NCBI GenBank assembly: GCA_963748485.1
Contig: CAVVJF010000011.1
Coordinates: 1 to 64,000, forward strand
DNA from: DASRWT01 sp963748485
Lineage (GTDB): Bacteria; Methylomirabilota; Methylomirabilia; Rokubacteriales; CSP1-6
Reading direction: 5' to 3'
Length of the DNA: 64,000 nucleotides
The notes under the pieces are model-generated. The model saw only the letters and a program-made list of their open reading frames with translations. It had not been told where the DNA came from and did not search any database. How positions within the stretch are numbered: the stretch's first letter is position 1; each line of letters starts with the position of its first letter. A program made the translations under genes and the position numbers. Below, piece after piece: positions 39,535 to 48,197 of this stretch.

Positions 39535-39573
39535 AAAAACAAAAAACCTCCTGGCGGCACAGGCGCAGGAGGC
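39535..39573 (-). terminator. Rho-independent terminator (attenuator) in the leuA leader
   Basis: Minus strand: GCCTCCTG (39573-39566), a 12-nt loop, CAGGAGG (39553-39547), then TTTTTTGTTTTT (39546-39535). The 7-bp stem followed by the U-tract is a textbook intrinsic terminator, located 34 nt before the leuA start and downstream of a leucine-rich leader peptide. It can only be regulatory here, since nothing ends upstream of it except the leader ORF. Confidence 0.88.
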
Positions 39574-39576
39574 TGA

Positions 39577-39603
39577 CGGCAAGCGCGGGAAGCGCGCTTG
39601 CCG
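39577..39603 (-). promoter_or_regulatory. Pause/antiterminator hairpin of the leuA leader
   Basis: CGGCAAGCGCG (39603-39593) and CGCGCTTGCCG (39587-39577) form a perfect 11-bp stem with a 5-nt loop, starting at the base directly after the leader stop codon and ending 3 nt before the terminator. A ribosome stalled on the leucine codons or at the stop could alter its folding. How it competes with the terminator stem is not clear from inspection. Confidence 0.7.
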
Positions 39604-39639
39604 CTACATAAGTAGGAGGCCGAGAAGCCGGCTGATCAC
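39604..39639 (-). CDS. Leucine-rich leader peptide (leuA attenuator)
   Basis: GTG 39639 encodes VISRLLGLLLM and stops at TAG 39604. Five of eleven codons are Leu (CTT, CTC, CTC, CTA, CTT), including the rare-looking CTA, clustered at the 3' end just before the hairpin and terminator. No Shine-Dalgarno is present, but the -10 lies 6 nt upstream, so the message would start at the GTG and be translated as a leaderless mRNA. The same frame is open upstream, but promoter position argues for this short ORF. Low leucyl-tRNA should stall ribosomes and allow leuA transcription. Confidence 0.78.
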   Translation of the reverse strand: MISRLLGLLLM

Positions 39640-39645
39640 GGGAGG

Positions 39646-39674
39646 ATAGTGCCAGCCAACCCTCACCCTGTCAA
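39646..39674 (-). promoter_or_regulatory. leuA leader promoter
   Basis: Consensus TTGACA at 39674-39669 and CACTAT at 39651-39646 with a 17-bp spacer; TATCCT (39648-39643, 20-bp spacer) is the alternative -10. Six nt after CACTAT comes the GTG of the leader peptide. It is back to back with the epimerase promoter, the two -35 boxes being only 22 bp apart. Confidence 0.65.
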
Positions 39675-39696
39675 CACCTTTTCCGGGCCCCCAAGA

Positions 39697-39726
39697 TTGA
39701 CAAGCCGCGCGGGGGCCACCCATAAT
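39697..39726 (+). promoter_or_regulatory. Promoter of the epimerase-importer operon
   Basis: TTGACA at 39697-39702, an 18-bp spacer and CATAAT at 39721-39726 (five of six). The first in-frame ATG of the epimerase (39725) lies inside the -10, so it cannot be translated; the start must be ATG 39746, about 13 nt from the expected transcription start. Confidence 0.75.
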
Positions 39727-39745
39727 GAGGGCCGTCGCGCACCCC

Positions 39746-40708
39746 ATGGCCACACCACCTCTCGCGCTCGTCACCGGTGGAGCGGGCTTCATCGGCTCGC
39801 ATCTCGTCGAGCGCCTGCTCGCCGAGGGCTACCGCGTGCGCGTCTTCGACAACTTCTCCACCGGCAGCCGGGCCAACCTCGCCTTCGCGGGCAAGGGGGC
39901 GCGCCTGGAGGTGCAGCGCGGCGAGCTGGCGAGCCTCAAGGCGGTGCAGAAGGCGGTACGCGGTGCCTCCGTGGTCTTCCACCAGGCCGCGCTGCGGTCG
40001 GTGCCGCGCTCGGTGGAGGATCCACTCGGCGCCAACTCCTCCAACGTGACGGGGGTGCTGCATCTCCTGGTGGCCGCGGCGAAGCAGAAGAAGAAGCCGC
40101 GCGTGGTGTACGCCTCGTCCTCGTCGGTGTACGGCGAGCGGCCGGACCTTCCCAAACGGGAAGACCAGCCCACCGCGCCGATCTCCCCCTACGCGGCCAC
40201 GAAGGTCGCCGGCGAGCTCTACGCTTCGGTGTGGACCAGGCTCTTCGGGGTGGAGACGGTGGGCCTTCGCTACTTCAACGTGTTCGGGCCGCGCCAGGAC
40301 CCCAAGAGCGAGTACGCGGCGGTGATCCCCAAGTTCATCCTCTGGGGCCAGGGCGGCAAGCCACTGCGCATCCACGGCGACGGCACCCAGACGCGCGACT
40401 TCACCTACATCGACAACGTGGTCTCGGCGAACCTCCTCGCCGCGCGGGCGGAGGCCCGCGCCGTCGCCGGCAAGTCGTACAATGTCGGCTGCGGCAGCCG
40501 TACCAGCTTGCTCGAGATCGTCACCCTGCTGGAGACGATGCTCGGCCGCCCGCTCGCGCGCCAGCACGAGCCGGGCCGCGTGGGCGACGTGCCCCACACC
40601 CTCGCCGACGTGAGCGCGGCGAAGCGGGACATGGGGTACGAGCCCCTGGTGGGCTTCGAGGAGGGCCTGCGACGGACCGTGGCATTCTTCACCGGGAGGA
40701 CGGCATGA
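39746..40708 (+). CDS. NAD-dependent sugar epimerase (UDP-glucose 4-epimerase/WbpP-like)
   Basis: 320 residues: Rossmann LALVTGGAGFIGSHLVERLL (GxxGxxG), VFDNFSTGSRANLAF, VVYASSSSVYGERP and SPYAATKVAGELYA (catalytic Ser and YxxxK), YFNVFGPRQDP and the substrate loop TQTRDFTYIDNVV. These fit UDP-Glc/GlcNAc 4-epimerases of the GalE/WbpP branch. ATG 39746 is fixed by the promoter. It overlaps the next gene by ATGA although that is a transporter subunit, an odd pairing; it may serve the surface carbohydrate locus 9 kb downstream. Confidence 0.88.
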   Translation: MATPPLALVTGGAGFIGSHLVERLLAEGYRVRVFDNFSTGSRANLAFAGKGARLEVQRGELASLKAVQKAVRGASVVFHQAALRSVPRSVEDPLGANSSNVTGVLHLLVAAAKQKKKPRVVYASSSSVYGERPDLPKREDQPTAPISPYAATKVAGELYASVWTRLFGVETVGLRYFNVFGPRQDPKSEYAAVIPKFILWGQGGKPLRIHGDGTQTRDFTYIDNVVSANLLAARAEARAVAGKSYNVGCGSRTSLLEIVTLLETMLGRPLARQHEPGRVGDVPHTLADVSAAKRDMGYEPLVGFEEGLRRTVAFFTGRTA

Positions 40709-42220
40709 CGATAGGGACGCTGGCTCGCGTGGCACTGGCAGTGACGCTGATGGCGGCGACGGCGCCGGCGGGGGCGGTGGCGCAGTCCGCGCCCAAGGCG
40801 CTCGTGATCCAGCTCTCCACCGAGCCGCCCGGCCTCGACCTCACCACCAGCCCGGCCTCCGCCATTGCGCAGGTGGTGTTCGACAACGTCCAGGAAGGCC
40901 TCATCAAGATCGACCGGACGGGGAAGATGGTGCCGTGGCTGGCCGAGCGCTGGTACACGACCGACGGCAAGAACTACACGTTCTTTCTCCGGAAGAACGT
41001 GAAGTTCCACAACGGCCGCGAGATGAAGGCCGCGGACGTGAAGTTCGCGCTCGACCGGGCGATCAATCCCGAGACCAAGCACCCCTACCGCACCCAGTAC
41101 GACGCCATCACAGGACGTGATCGTGAAGGACGACTACACGATCACCGTCGCCCTCAAGCGGCTGGACGCCACCTTCCTCTACACGCTGGCCCGTCAGGGC
41201 TCCATCATCTACCCGCGCGAGGCGGTGGACACCCTCAAGACCCAGCCGATGGGCACCGGGCCCTTCATGATCGCGGAGTGGGTGCGGGGCGACCGCATCC
41301 TCCTCATCAGGAACAAGGACTACTGGGTGAAGGGGCTGCCCCACCTCGACAAGGTCACGTATCGCTTCATCCCCGATCCCAACGCCGCCCTCGCCGCTCT
41401 CAAGGCGGGCGACGTGGACGTGTCCGCCTTCGGCATCGGGCCCGAGGCGTGGACGAGCTGAAGAAGGACGACCGGTTCCAGGTCATCGTGGGCGACACCA
41501 CCAACGACGTCACGCTGTCCATGAACAACAGCAAGAAGCCGTTCTCGGACAAGCGCGTGCGGCTGGCCGTCACCCACGCCATCAACAAGGACGAGGTGCT
41601 CAAGGGGGCCATGTTCGGCCACGGGAAGGTCCTGGGCTCCAACGTGGACCCGCTGAACCCCTTCTTCGTGGACGTATCCAAGCGCGTGCCCTACGATCCC
41701 GCGAAGGCCAAGAAGCTCCTCGCCGAGGCCGGCTATCCCAACGGCTTCGACGTGACCTTCCGGGTCGCCCCGCAGTACTACTACACGGTGCGCAGCGCGG
41801 AGATCATCACGAGCCAGTTCGCCAAGGTCGGCATCCGGGCCAAGATCGAGCAGATCGAGTGGAGCGCCTGGCTCGTCGCAGGTGTTCTGCCTGGCCCCCT
41901 GCCAGAACCCCGACTACGAGATGTCCATCATCGGCCACGCGGAGGCATGGGACATCGCGAACTTCGCCAATCCCAAATACTACTTCCGCTGGGACAACCC
42001 CGACTTCCAGAAGCTCTTCGCGGAGTCGCAGGTGACGGTGGACGACAAGAAGCGACGGGAGCTCTACGTGAAGATGCAGCAGATGCTGGCGGACGAGGCG
42101 CCCGCGGTGTGGCTCTACATGCATCCACGGCTCGTCGTCACCAAGAAGGGCGTGACCGGGCTCTGGAAGGACCTGCCGCTGCCGGTGCTCGACCTCTCCG
42201 AGGTCGCCTGGCAGAAGTAG
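40705..42220 (+). CDS. Dipeptide-type periplasmic binding protein, frameshifted
   Basis: ATG 40705 gives a signal peptide (TLARVALAVTLMAATAPAGA with AVA-Q). Family 5 binding sequence follows: STEPPGLDLTTSPASAIAQV, YTFFLRKNVKFHNGREMKAA, MGTGPFMIAEWVRGDRILLI, RVRLAVTHAINKDEVLKGAM and AGYPNGFDVTFRVAPQYYY. The end is PAVWLYMHPRLVVTKKGV. Shifts near 41112, 41455 and 41885 split it into four frames. About 504 residues. The HPRLV ending and proline-rich mature start resemble glutathione/dipeptide-type proteins; substrate unknown. Confidence 0.85.
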
Positions 42221-42241
42221 GCGGGGCCGCGCGGGCGGCCG

Positions 42242-43187
42242 TTGCGCCGATTCGTTCTGAGGAGGGTGGCCACGCTGGCGGTCACCCTCCTCTTCGTGTC
42301 TCTGCTCGTCTTCATCGTGGTGCGCGTCCTGCCTGGCGATCCCGCCCTCGTCATCGTGGGCACCGAGGGCAGCCCGGAGGCGGTGGAGCGCATCCGCGAG
42401 TCGCTCGGCCTCAACCGCCCGCTCGTCGTCCAGTACGTGGAGTGGATCGGGCGCGCGTTGCGGGGCGACCTCGGCCGCTCTATCCAGTACGACGTGCCCG
42501 TCGGCTCGCTGGTGGTCTCGCGCCTGTCCGTGACATTGCCGCTCACCCTCATGGCCGCCGCCTTCATGGCCTTCGTTGCCATCCCCGTCGGCGTGTTCGC
42601 GGCGACCCATCAGCGGCGCTGGGGAGACTACCTCGCCATGGCCTTGTCCCAGATCGGGGTGGCGGTGCCCGCGTTCTGGGCCGGCCTCCTCCTCGTGCTC
42701 CTCTTCGCGGTGAAGCTCGGCTGGTTCAAGTCGGGCGGCTTCGACGGCTGGGGCGAGGGCGTGGGGCCCGCGCTGAAGTCGCTGCTGCTGCCCGCGGTGG
42801 CGCTGGGGCTCTTCCAGTTCGCGGTGCTCGCCCGCACCACGCGCTCCGCCGTGCTCGAGGTGCTCCGCGAGGAGTACGTGAAGACTGCGCGGGCCAAGGG
42901 GCTCGGGCGAGCGCGTCGTGCTCTTCCGCCACGTGCTTCGCAACGCCATGATCCCGATCCTCACCGTGGGCGGGATACAGCTGGGCCAGCTCATGGCGGG
43001 CAGCATCGTGCTCGAGTCGGTGTTCTACCTGCCCGGCCTCGGCCGCCTTGCCATCGGCGCGATCAGCGCGCGCGACCTGCCCGTGGTGCAAGGCGTGGTG
43101 CTCTTCGTCGCGTCCGTGATCGTCACCATCAACGTCGCGGTGGATCTCCTCTACGGCGTCCTCGACCCACGTATCCGGTACGAGTGA
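42242..43187 (+). CDS. dppB: Dipeptide-type ABC permease DppB, one frameshift
   Basis: TTG 42242 starts LRRFVLRRVATLAVTLLFVS, the standard DppB opening; no ATG or GTG is nearby in frame. VVRVLPGDPALVIVG, SLGLNRPLVVQYVEWIGRAL, DLGRSIQYDVPVGSLV, GVAVPAFWAGLLLVLLFAV and YVKTARAKGL (EAA loop) follow. A shift at about 42907 moves the last 90 residues: FRHVLRNAMIPILTVGGIQL to GVLDPRIRYE. Six membrane spans. It stops in TGATG with dppC. Confidence 0.87.
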
Positions 43188-44013
43188 TGTTCGCGGACCC
43201 GGGCGTTGCGTCACGTCACGTTCATTATCGGCCTCGGGGTGACGCTCGTGCTGCTCGCCACGGCCGCCCTGAGCCTCGTCTACACGCCGAGGGACCCGCT
43301 GGAGATGTCGATCACCGGGCGGCTGCAGGGGCCCGCCGGAAGCGCATCCGTTCGGCACCGATCAGTTCGGCCGCGATCTCCTCTCCCGCGTGATGACCGG
43401 CGCGGTCACGTCCATCCTCGTTGGCGTGATCGCGGTGGGGATCGGCATGGGGGTGGGCGTGCTCCTCGGCGTGATCTCCGGCTACTTCGGGGGCTGGCTC
43501 GACGAGGGCTTCATGCGCCTCATGGACGCGGTGCAGGGATTCCCCGCCATCCTGTCCGCGCTCCTGATCTCCGCGGTGTTCCGGCCGAGCGTGACCATCA
43601 GCATGGTGGCGATCGGCATGGCCTTCCTGCCCGTGTTCGCGCGCCTGACTCGCGCCGCCTTCCTCGAGCTGCGCGACCGCGACTTCGTGGCGGCGGCGCG
43701 GGCGCTGGGGGCGAGGGATGCGACCATCATCGGGCGCCACATCATGCCCAACACGCTGTCGCCGCTCATCGTGCAGGCGACCATTAGCTTCCCGGTGGCC
43801 ATCCTCGCCGAGGCCGCGCTCGCATATCTCGGGCTGGGCACCCAGCCCCCGCATCCCTCGTGGGGACTCATGCTCCGCGAGTCGCAGGCCTTCCTCGCCA
43901 CGAACCCATGGTTCGCGGTGTTCCCGGGAGGGGCCATCGCGCTCACCGTGCTGGGGCTGAACCTGCTCGGCGACGGGCTGCGGGATCTGCTGGATCCGAA
44001 GCAGGGGGGGTGA
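43187..44013 (+). CDS. dppC: Dipeptide-type ABC permease DppC, frameshifted
   Basis: ATG 43187 shares its A with the dppB stop. The first span (TFIIGLGVTLVLLATAALSL) follows a shift near 43203. YTPRDPLEMSITGRLQGP leads to the FGTDQFGRDLLSRVMTGAVT hallmark, which spans a second shift near 43345. The remaining sequence is clean: QGFPAILSALLISAVF, DFVAAARALGARDATIIGRH (EAA loop), LAYLGLGTQPPHPSWGLMLR and GDGLRDLLDPKQGG. About 275 residues. Last gene of this importer; no ATPase gene is adjacent, so it must borrow DppD/F-type ATPases encoded elsewhere. Confidence 0.87.
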
Positions 44014-44029
44014 CCTGCTCTTCAGCTCG

Positions 44030-45413
44030 TTGGAGTTCCTCGTTCTCTTCCTGCCCCTCGCCCTCGTTGTCGCGTTCTGGCTCCGTGGCCAGCCGCTTCT
44101 CCGGTGGATAGCGCTCACCAGCGTGATCTTCTATGCGTTCGCCGGCCACTGGTGGTTCATCGTCCCGATGCTGGTGACCACGGTAGTGGATTTCTGGGTG
44201 GCCATCGCGATCGATCGAGCGGCGGCCCGCGCGCGCGGCGCTGGCTCCTTGCCGTCTCGCTCTCGGGCAACCTCGGCATGCTCGCCTACTTCAAGTACTC
44301 CGGGCTTCTCGTGCGGACCACGGAATGACCCGCGCTCGCGCTCGGGCTGCAGGCGACGGCGCGCACTTCGCGCTGGTTCGAGGTGGTGCTCCCGGCGGGG
44401 ATCAGCTTCTACACCTTTCAGACTCTCTCCTACGTCATCGACGTGTGGCGTGGACAGGCCCCGCCGAGCGGAATTTCATCCGCTTCGCGGGATTCGTGAG
44501 CTTCTTCCCCCATCTCGTGGCGGGTCCGCTCACGCGCCACCATCAACTCATTCCGCAGCTCGCGCGCATCGCGCAGGCCGGCATCACCCGCGCTGGCGCG
44601 AAGGGATCCTGCTCTTCGGTCGGCCTCTGCAAGAAGGTGCTCATCGCCGACCGGCTCGGCAATCTGATCGATCCGCTCCTCGCCCCTCCGCTCGCGCTCG
44701 ACGCGCCCCGCGCCTGGCTCGCCCTCCTTGGCTACGCCTTCCAGATCTACTTCGACTTCAGCGGGTACTCCGACATGGCGATCGGGCTCGGGCGCCTCTT
44801 CGCGATCGAGCTGCCGCAGAACTTCAATAGCCCCTACAAAGCGACCTCGCCCAGCGACTTCTGGCGGCGTTGGCACATGACGCTCTCGGCGTGGCTGCGC
44901 GACTACCTCTACATCACCCTCGGCGGCAATCGCTGCTCGGCCCGGCCCGCCGGCGCTTCAACCTCATGGCTACCATGGTCGCTGGGCGGGCTGTGGCACG
45001 GCGCGAGCTGGACCTTCGCCGCGTGGGGGACCTGGCATGGCCTTCTCCTCGTGGGCCATCACGCCGTGCCCGCGTGGGACCGCCGCCTCTCTCCGTACTG
45101 GCAGCGCAACTTCACCTTTCTGCTCGTCACCCTCGGCTGGGTGTTCTTCCGCGCCGAGACGTTCGCGCACGCGAGGCAGTGGTTCGCATGCCTGGCCGGT
45201 GCGCACGGGCTCGGCGCCCCGTGGACGTGGGAGACGACCGGGCTCACGGCGCTCGTCGTGCTTTGCGTCGGCATCACACGCCTGTCTCCGAACAGCCTCG
45301 AGCTGCCGCTCGGCCGGCTGGGCACGGCGCCCCAGGTGGGGCTGGCGGGCGCCACCGCCGCGGCGCTGCTCCTCATGAACTACGGCTCCAAGTTCCTCTA
45401 CTTCCAGTTCTGA
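44030..45413 (+). CDS. MBOAT family O-acyltransferase (AlgI/DltB-like), frameshifted
   Basis: Multi-pass membrane protein of about 465 residues. N-terminus FSSLEFLVLFLPLALVVAFW is typical of AlgI-like MBOATs; the frame is open from CTG 44015, with TTG 44030 the first ordinary start. Conserved pieces: LLAVSLSGNLGMLAYFKYSG, FIRFAGFVSFFPHLVAGPLT, GYAFQIYFDFSGYSDMAIGL, DFWRRWHMTLSAWLRDYLYI and the catalytic-His segment SLGGLWHGASWTF. Shifts lie near 44250, 44330-44450, 44600 and 44945. It should move an acyl group, probably acetyl, across the membrane onto an exopolysaccharide with the SGNH partner downstream. Confidence 0.85.
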
Positions 45414-45416
45414 GCG

Positions 45417-46637
45417 ATGCGCCCCTTCGCGCTCACCGTGGCCCTTCTCCTCGCCCTCACGCTGGCCGTCAACGGCCTGGCCGCGTGGGACCGGAGCCGC
45501 CAGGAGGCGCGACTCCGCGCCGCCTCGGGGGGCTTCCGTGCCGGCCAGGTGATGCTCGGATACCGAGACGTGGACGAGCGGCGCTTCCAGCAGGCGCGGC
45601 TCGAATCGCTCCAACGTCCGCGCCTCGTCGCCTTCGGCTCGAGCCGCGTGATGGCAGTGTCTCATGCGCTCACCGGGGCAGCGGAGGGGGACTTCTACAA
45701 CGCGGGCATGTCCGCGGCGACGGTCGAGGACTTCATCGCGCTGTGGTCGATCCTGGAGCGACGGGGCAAGCGGCCCGAGATCGCCTGGTTCTCTCTCGAC
45801 GGCTGGGTCTTCAACCGGACGGTGGAGGAGATCCGCTGGCTGGTGTGGGCCGACGAGGTCTCGTCCTTTCTCGCGCGCGCCGAGGTGGGCCGCGCCCTCG
45901 GTGGGCCGCTGCCCGGGACTTTCCTCCTTTGGTACCGCGCGAAGGAGCTGCTCTCCTACACGGTGCTGAGAGCGTCACTCACCGACCTCCGTCGTCTGGC
46001 CGCCGGCCGGCGGCGCCCCGGGGCCGAGGTGGCCCAGGCACTCGAGCGGGCGCTCGTCCCCGAGTCGGAGCTGGGCGGTCGCCGCGGACTCCGTGCCGAC
46101 GGCAGTCTCATCTACGAGGCAGAGTACCAGCGTCTCGCGCCGGAGCGGACGCACGAGGAGGCGGTTCGCCACGTCACCGCCGGCCGGACCGGGCTCGAGG
46201 GTTTCCGCTGGAACGCCGAGCGGGCCGCCCGACTCGAGGTCCTCTGGGGCGAGATGCGGGTGGCGGGAGTGCGCGTGGTGGCCTGGCTGCCGCCCTACCA
46301 TCCGGACGCCTGGCGACTGCTTCAGGCCGATCCGCAGCGCGCGGCCGCGCTCGCCGAGGTGCGGCGCTTCCTGGAGGGTGCCGCCGCGCGGAGCGGCGCC
46401 CAGTTCCGCGATTTCTCGGATCCCGCATCACTGGGATGCGACGCGGTCGACTTCTACGATGCGGTTCACGCCCGTCCCGCCTGCCTTCGCCGCTTGCTCG
46501 AGCGCCTGGGCGCGGCGCTCGTGACATCAAAAACCGGGCTACGATCACGATGGCTGCTTATGAGTGTTGGGAAAATGCTGGTGTCTGCGGACTCATACTA
46601 TTTGCCTGGCTCACGTGGACTGAATGCGCCGTGCTGA
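45417..46637 (+). CDS. SGNH/GDSL-like acyltransferase partner of MBOAT (AlgJ/DltD-like)
   Basis: ATG 45417 starts 4 bp after the MBOAT stop. An N-terminal signal-anchor (FALTVALLLALTLAVNGLAA) precedes a periplasmic domain with RPRLVAFGSSRVMAVSHALT (block I, nucleophile Ser in GSSR as in DltD), GDFYNAGMSAATVEDFIALW and VDFYDAVHARPACLRRLL (catalytic DxxH). The Asp/His pair and GSS motif support catalysis. Family-like sequence ends near residue 368; the last 35 residues are encoded in a less GC-rich stretch and are probably not part of the original protein. About 406 residues as read. Confidence 0.75.
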   Translation: MRPFALTVALLLALTLAVNGLAAWDRSRQEARLRAASGGFRAGQVMLGYRDVDERRFQQARLESLQRPRLVAFGSSRVMAVSHALTGAAEGDFYNAGMSAATVEDFIALWSILERRGKRPEIAWFSLDGWVFNRTVEEIRWLVWADEVSSFLARAEVGRALGGPLPGTFLLWYRAKELLSYTVLRASLTDLRRLAAGRRRPGAEVAQALERALVPESELGGRRGLRADGSLIYEAEYQRLAPERTHEEAVRHVTAGRTGLEGFRWNAERAARLEVLWGEMRVAGVRVVAWLPPYHPDAWRLLQADPQRAAALAEVRRFLEGAAARSGAQFRDFSDPASLGCDAVDFYDAVHARPACLRRLLERLGAALVTSKTGLRSRWLLMSVGKMLVSADSYYLPGSRGLNAPC

Positions 46638-47269
46638 TCAACAATATCGAGTCCGCTTCGGCAGGGATTCAACCAGGGTCGTTCCTCCACGGTGCGGCAG
46701 TACGACGCCGACGGCTCCTGGTCCGTCACCGAGGTCGCCTCGCATCCAGCACGGACACCGTCGAGGTCGCTCTGGAGCCGACCGCCGCCGGACTCGGGTT
46801 CGTGACGGTGGACGTGTCCCGCATCCATTCGGATCTCTACGTGACGCTCTCCGACGGAGAGTTTTATGCGGCCACGATGGTCGCCACGAGTTCATCGAGC
46901 GCTATCCCATCTGGACGCGGGCGGTCATGGCGGCGATCGGACGCCCTTGCCTCGCTGGCCGGACATTCCGCCTTCGCCGCGAGCAGTACGTCTACGCGGG
47001 CAGGAGAGCCGTTCACATCTGCTGATCATGAACCTCTCCAACGTCACCAACGGATCCGGGTCGTCGCCGGGGAGGGGGCCGGGGTGGGAGAGCGGCGCCT
47101 GCTGACCTCCCGCCGATGGGCTCGGGCCTGCTGACGCTCGTCGCTCGGCGGTCCGCCGGTGAGTCGGTGGCCGTCACGACTCCACCTCGAAGGGAATGCC
47201 TGGTTCAATCTCTATCTGGTTGGGGCCGGCCACGGGATTGCGGGGATGTCACTGATGCATGTCAAGTAG
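46550..47269 (+). CDS. Unrecognised coding region, badly frameshifted
   Basis: No single frame is open, but coherent pieces follow one another: VRQYDADGSWSVTEVASHPA (near 46700), DTVEVALEPTAAGLGFVTVD, SRIHSDLYVTLSDGEFYAA, EFIERYPIWTRAVMAAIG (near 46890), LIMNLSNVTNGSG (near 47030) and EGNAWFNLYLVGAGHGIAG with end SLMHVK at TAG 47269. The opening 130 bp are AT-richer than the surroundings. Beta-rich secreted or surface protein is a guess. The C-terminal pattern LYLVGxGHxIxG..L.HVK loosely resembles that of the next ORF, so the two may be diverged duplicates. Confidence 0.4.
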
Positions 47270-47272
47270 TCC

Positions 47273-47958
47273 CTCCGCCTGCTGTGGGCGACCTTCTACG
47301 AGCACGGACACGACATCTCGTCGAGCTGGTGCATCAGCGCGATACCCAGTCGCGTCGTCGTCTGACCTCGCTGGAGGTCGAGCTCTACGCTCCCGACGGG
47401 ATCGCTGGGCAAGGTGGCCGTCGACCCGCAGCAGGAGATCCGACCTGGACGAGCGGCGCGGCCCCTCCTCGCCGGTCGCCCGCGACTCATGGTGGCGTTC
47501 GACGCCAGGTACGACGAGCGCATCTTTCCTTACCGGCCGCATCACTACGGATACGTCCATCGTCGGGGGGTGCGGCGCCCCCCCTCTACTACGCGGTCAA
47601 TGCCGTGCTGGGCGGCGTTCCCGATCGCATCGGCGCCACCGGGATCAACAACTTCGAGACCTATCTCCACTCCGCGGCCTTTCGCGGAGGGTTTTCTCTC
47701 CTGCTCGGGAACATGTCGCGCTTCGCGGCGGCCCGCGCGCAGGTGTTCACCTACTACGGAGCCGCGCGGGGGGTCGACGAGGTGACCCTCGACCCGAAGG
47801 CGCACACCGAGATCCCGCTCACGCTCGAGCGTGACGGGCGGCGCCTGGAGCGGGTGGAGGTGAAGGCGCTCTTCCGCCTGGCCAGCTACGTGGTCGGGCG
47901 GCATGCCCTCGGTGGCGAGCTGGTGTTGTTCGACCACCTCTTCGCCTACGTCAAGTGA
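47273..47958 (+). CDS. Unrecognised protein, frameshifted 5' half
   Basis: From about 47570 to the stop at 47958 one frame is clean: PPLYYAVNAVLGGVPDRIGA, TGINNFETYLHSAAFRGGFS, LLLGNMSRFAAARAQVFTYY, DEVTLDPKAHTEIPLTLERD, ending VLFDHLFAYVK. Earlier pieces in other frames are LRLLWATFYEHGHDISSSWC, SLEVELYAPDGIAG and LMVAFDARYDERIFPYRPHH. I do not recognise a family. Its position between an acyltransferase pair and a carbohydrate locus suggests a surface role, an inference from context only. Start not determined. Confidence 0.45.
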
Positions 47959-48197
47959 ACTCCGCGCGCCTGCCCGAGGATGCGGACGCGCTGCTGCTGT
48001 GCTACTGCACGGGCTGACCATCGGTGGTCTGCGGGCAGCCTGTCAGGAGGGCCGCTGGCCTTGCGGAATGGAGCGGATGGGAAAGATCTGCAGGGGTGCT
48101 GGGAGATGTGATGTGCGCGGTTGGGGTGCCCATCGGCTCGCCGAGCATGGATCCCACGTCGGACCGCTGAGTCGCCGGCGGCGCGCCCCCGCTCCGC

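Noticed and set aside
39649..42951. Plus-strand open frame of 1100 codons across epimerase and importer genes
   Set aside because: Its first part is an out-of-frame shadow of the epimerase; only pieces after 40705 match the binding protein. It arises from high GC plus frameshifts.
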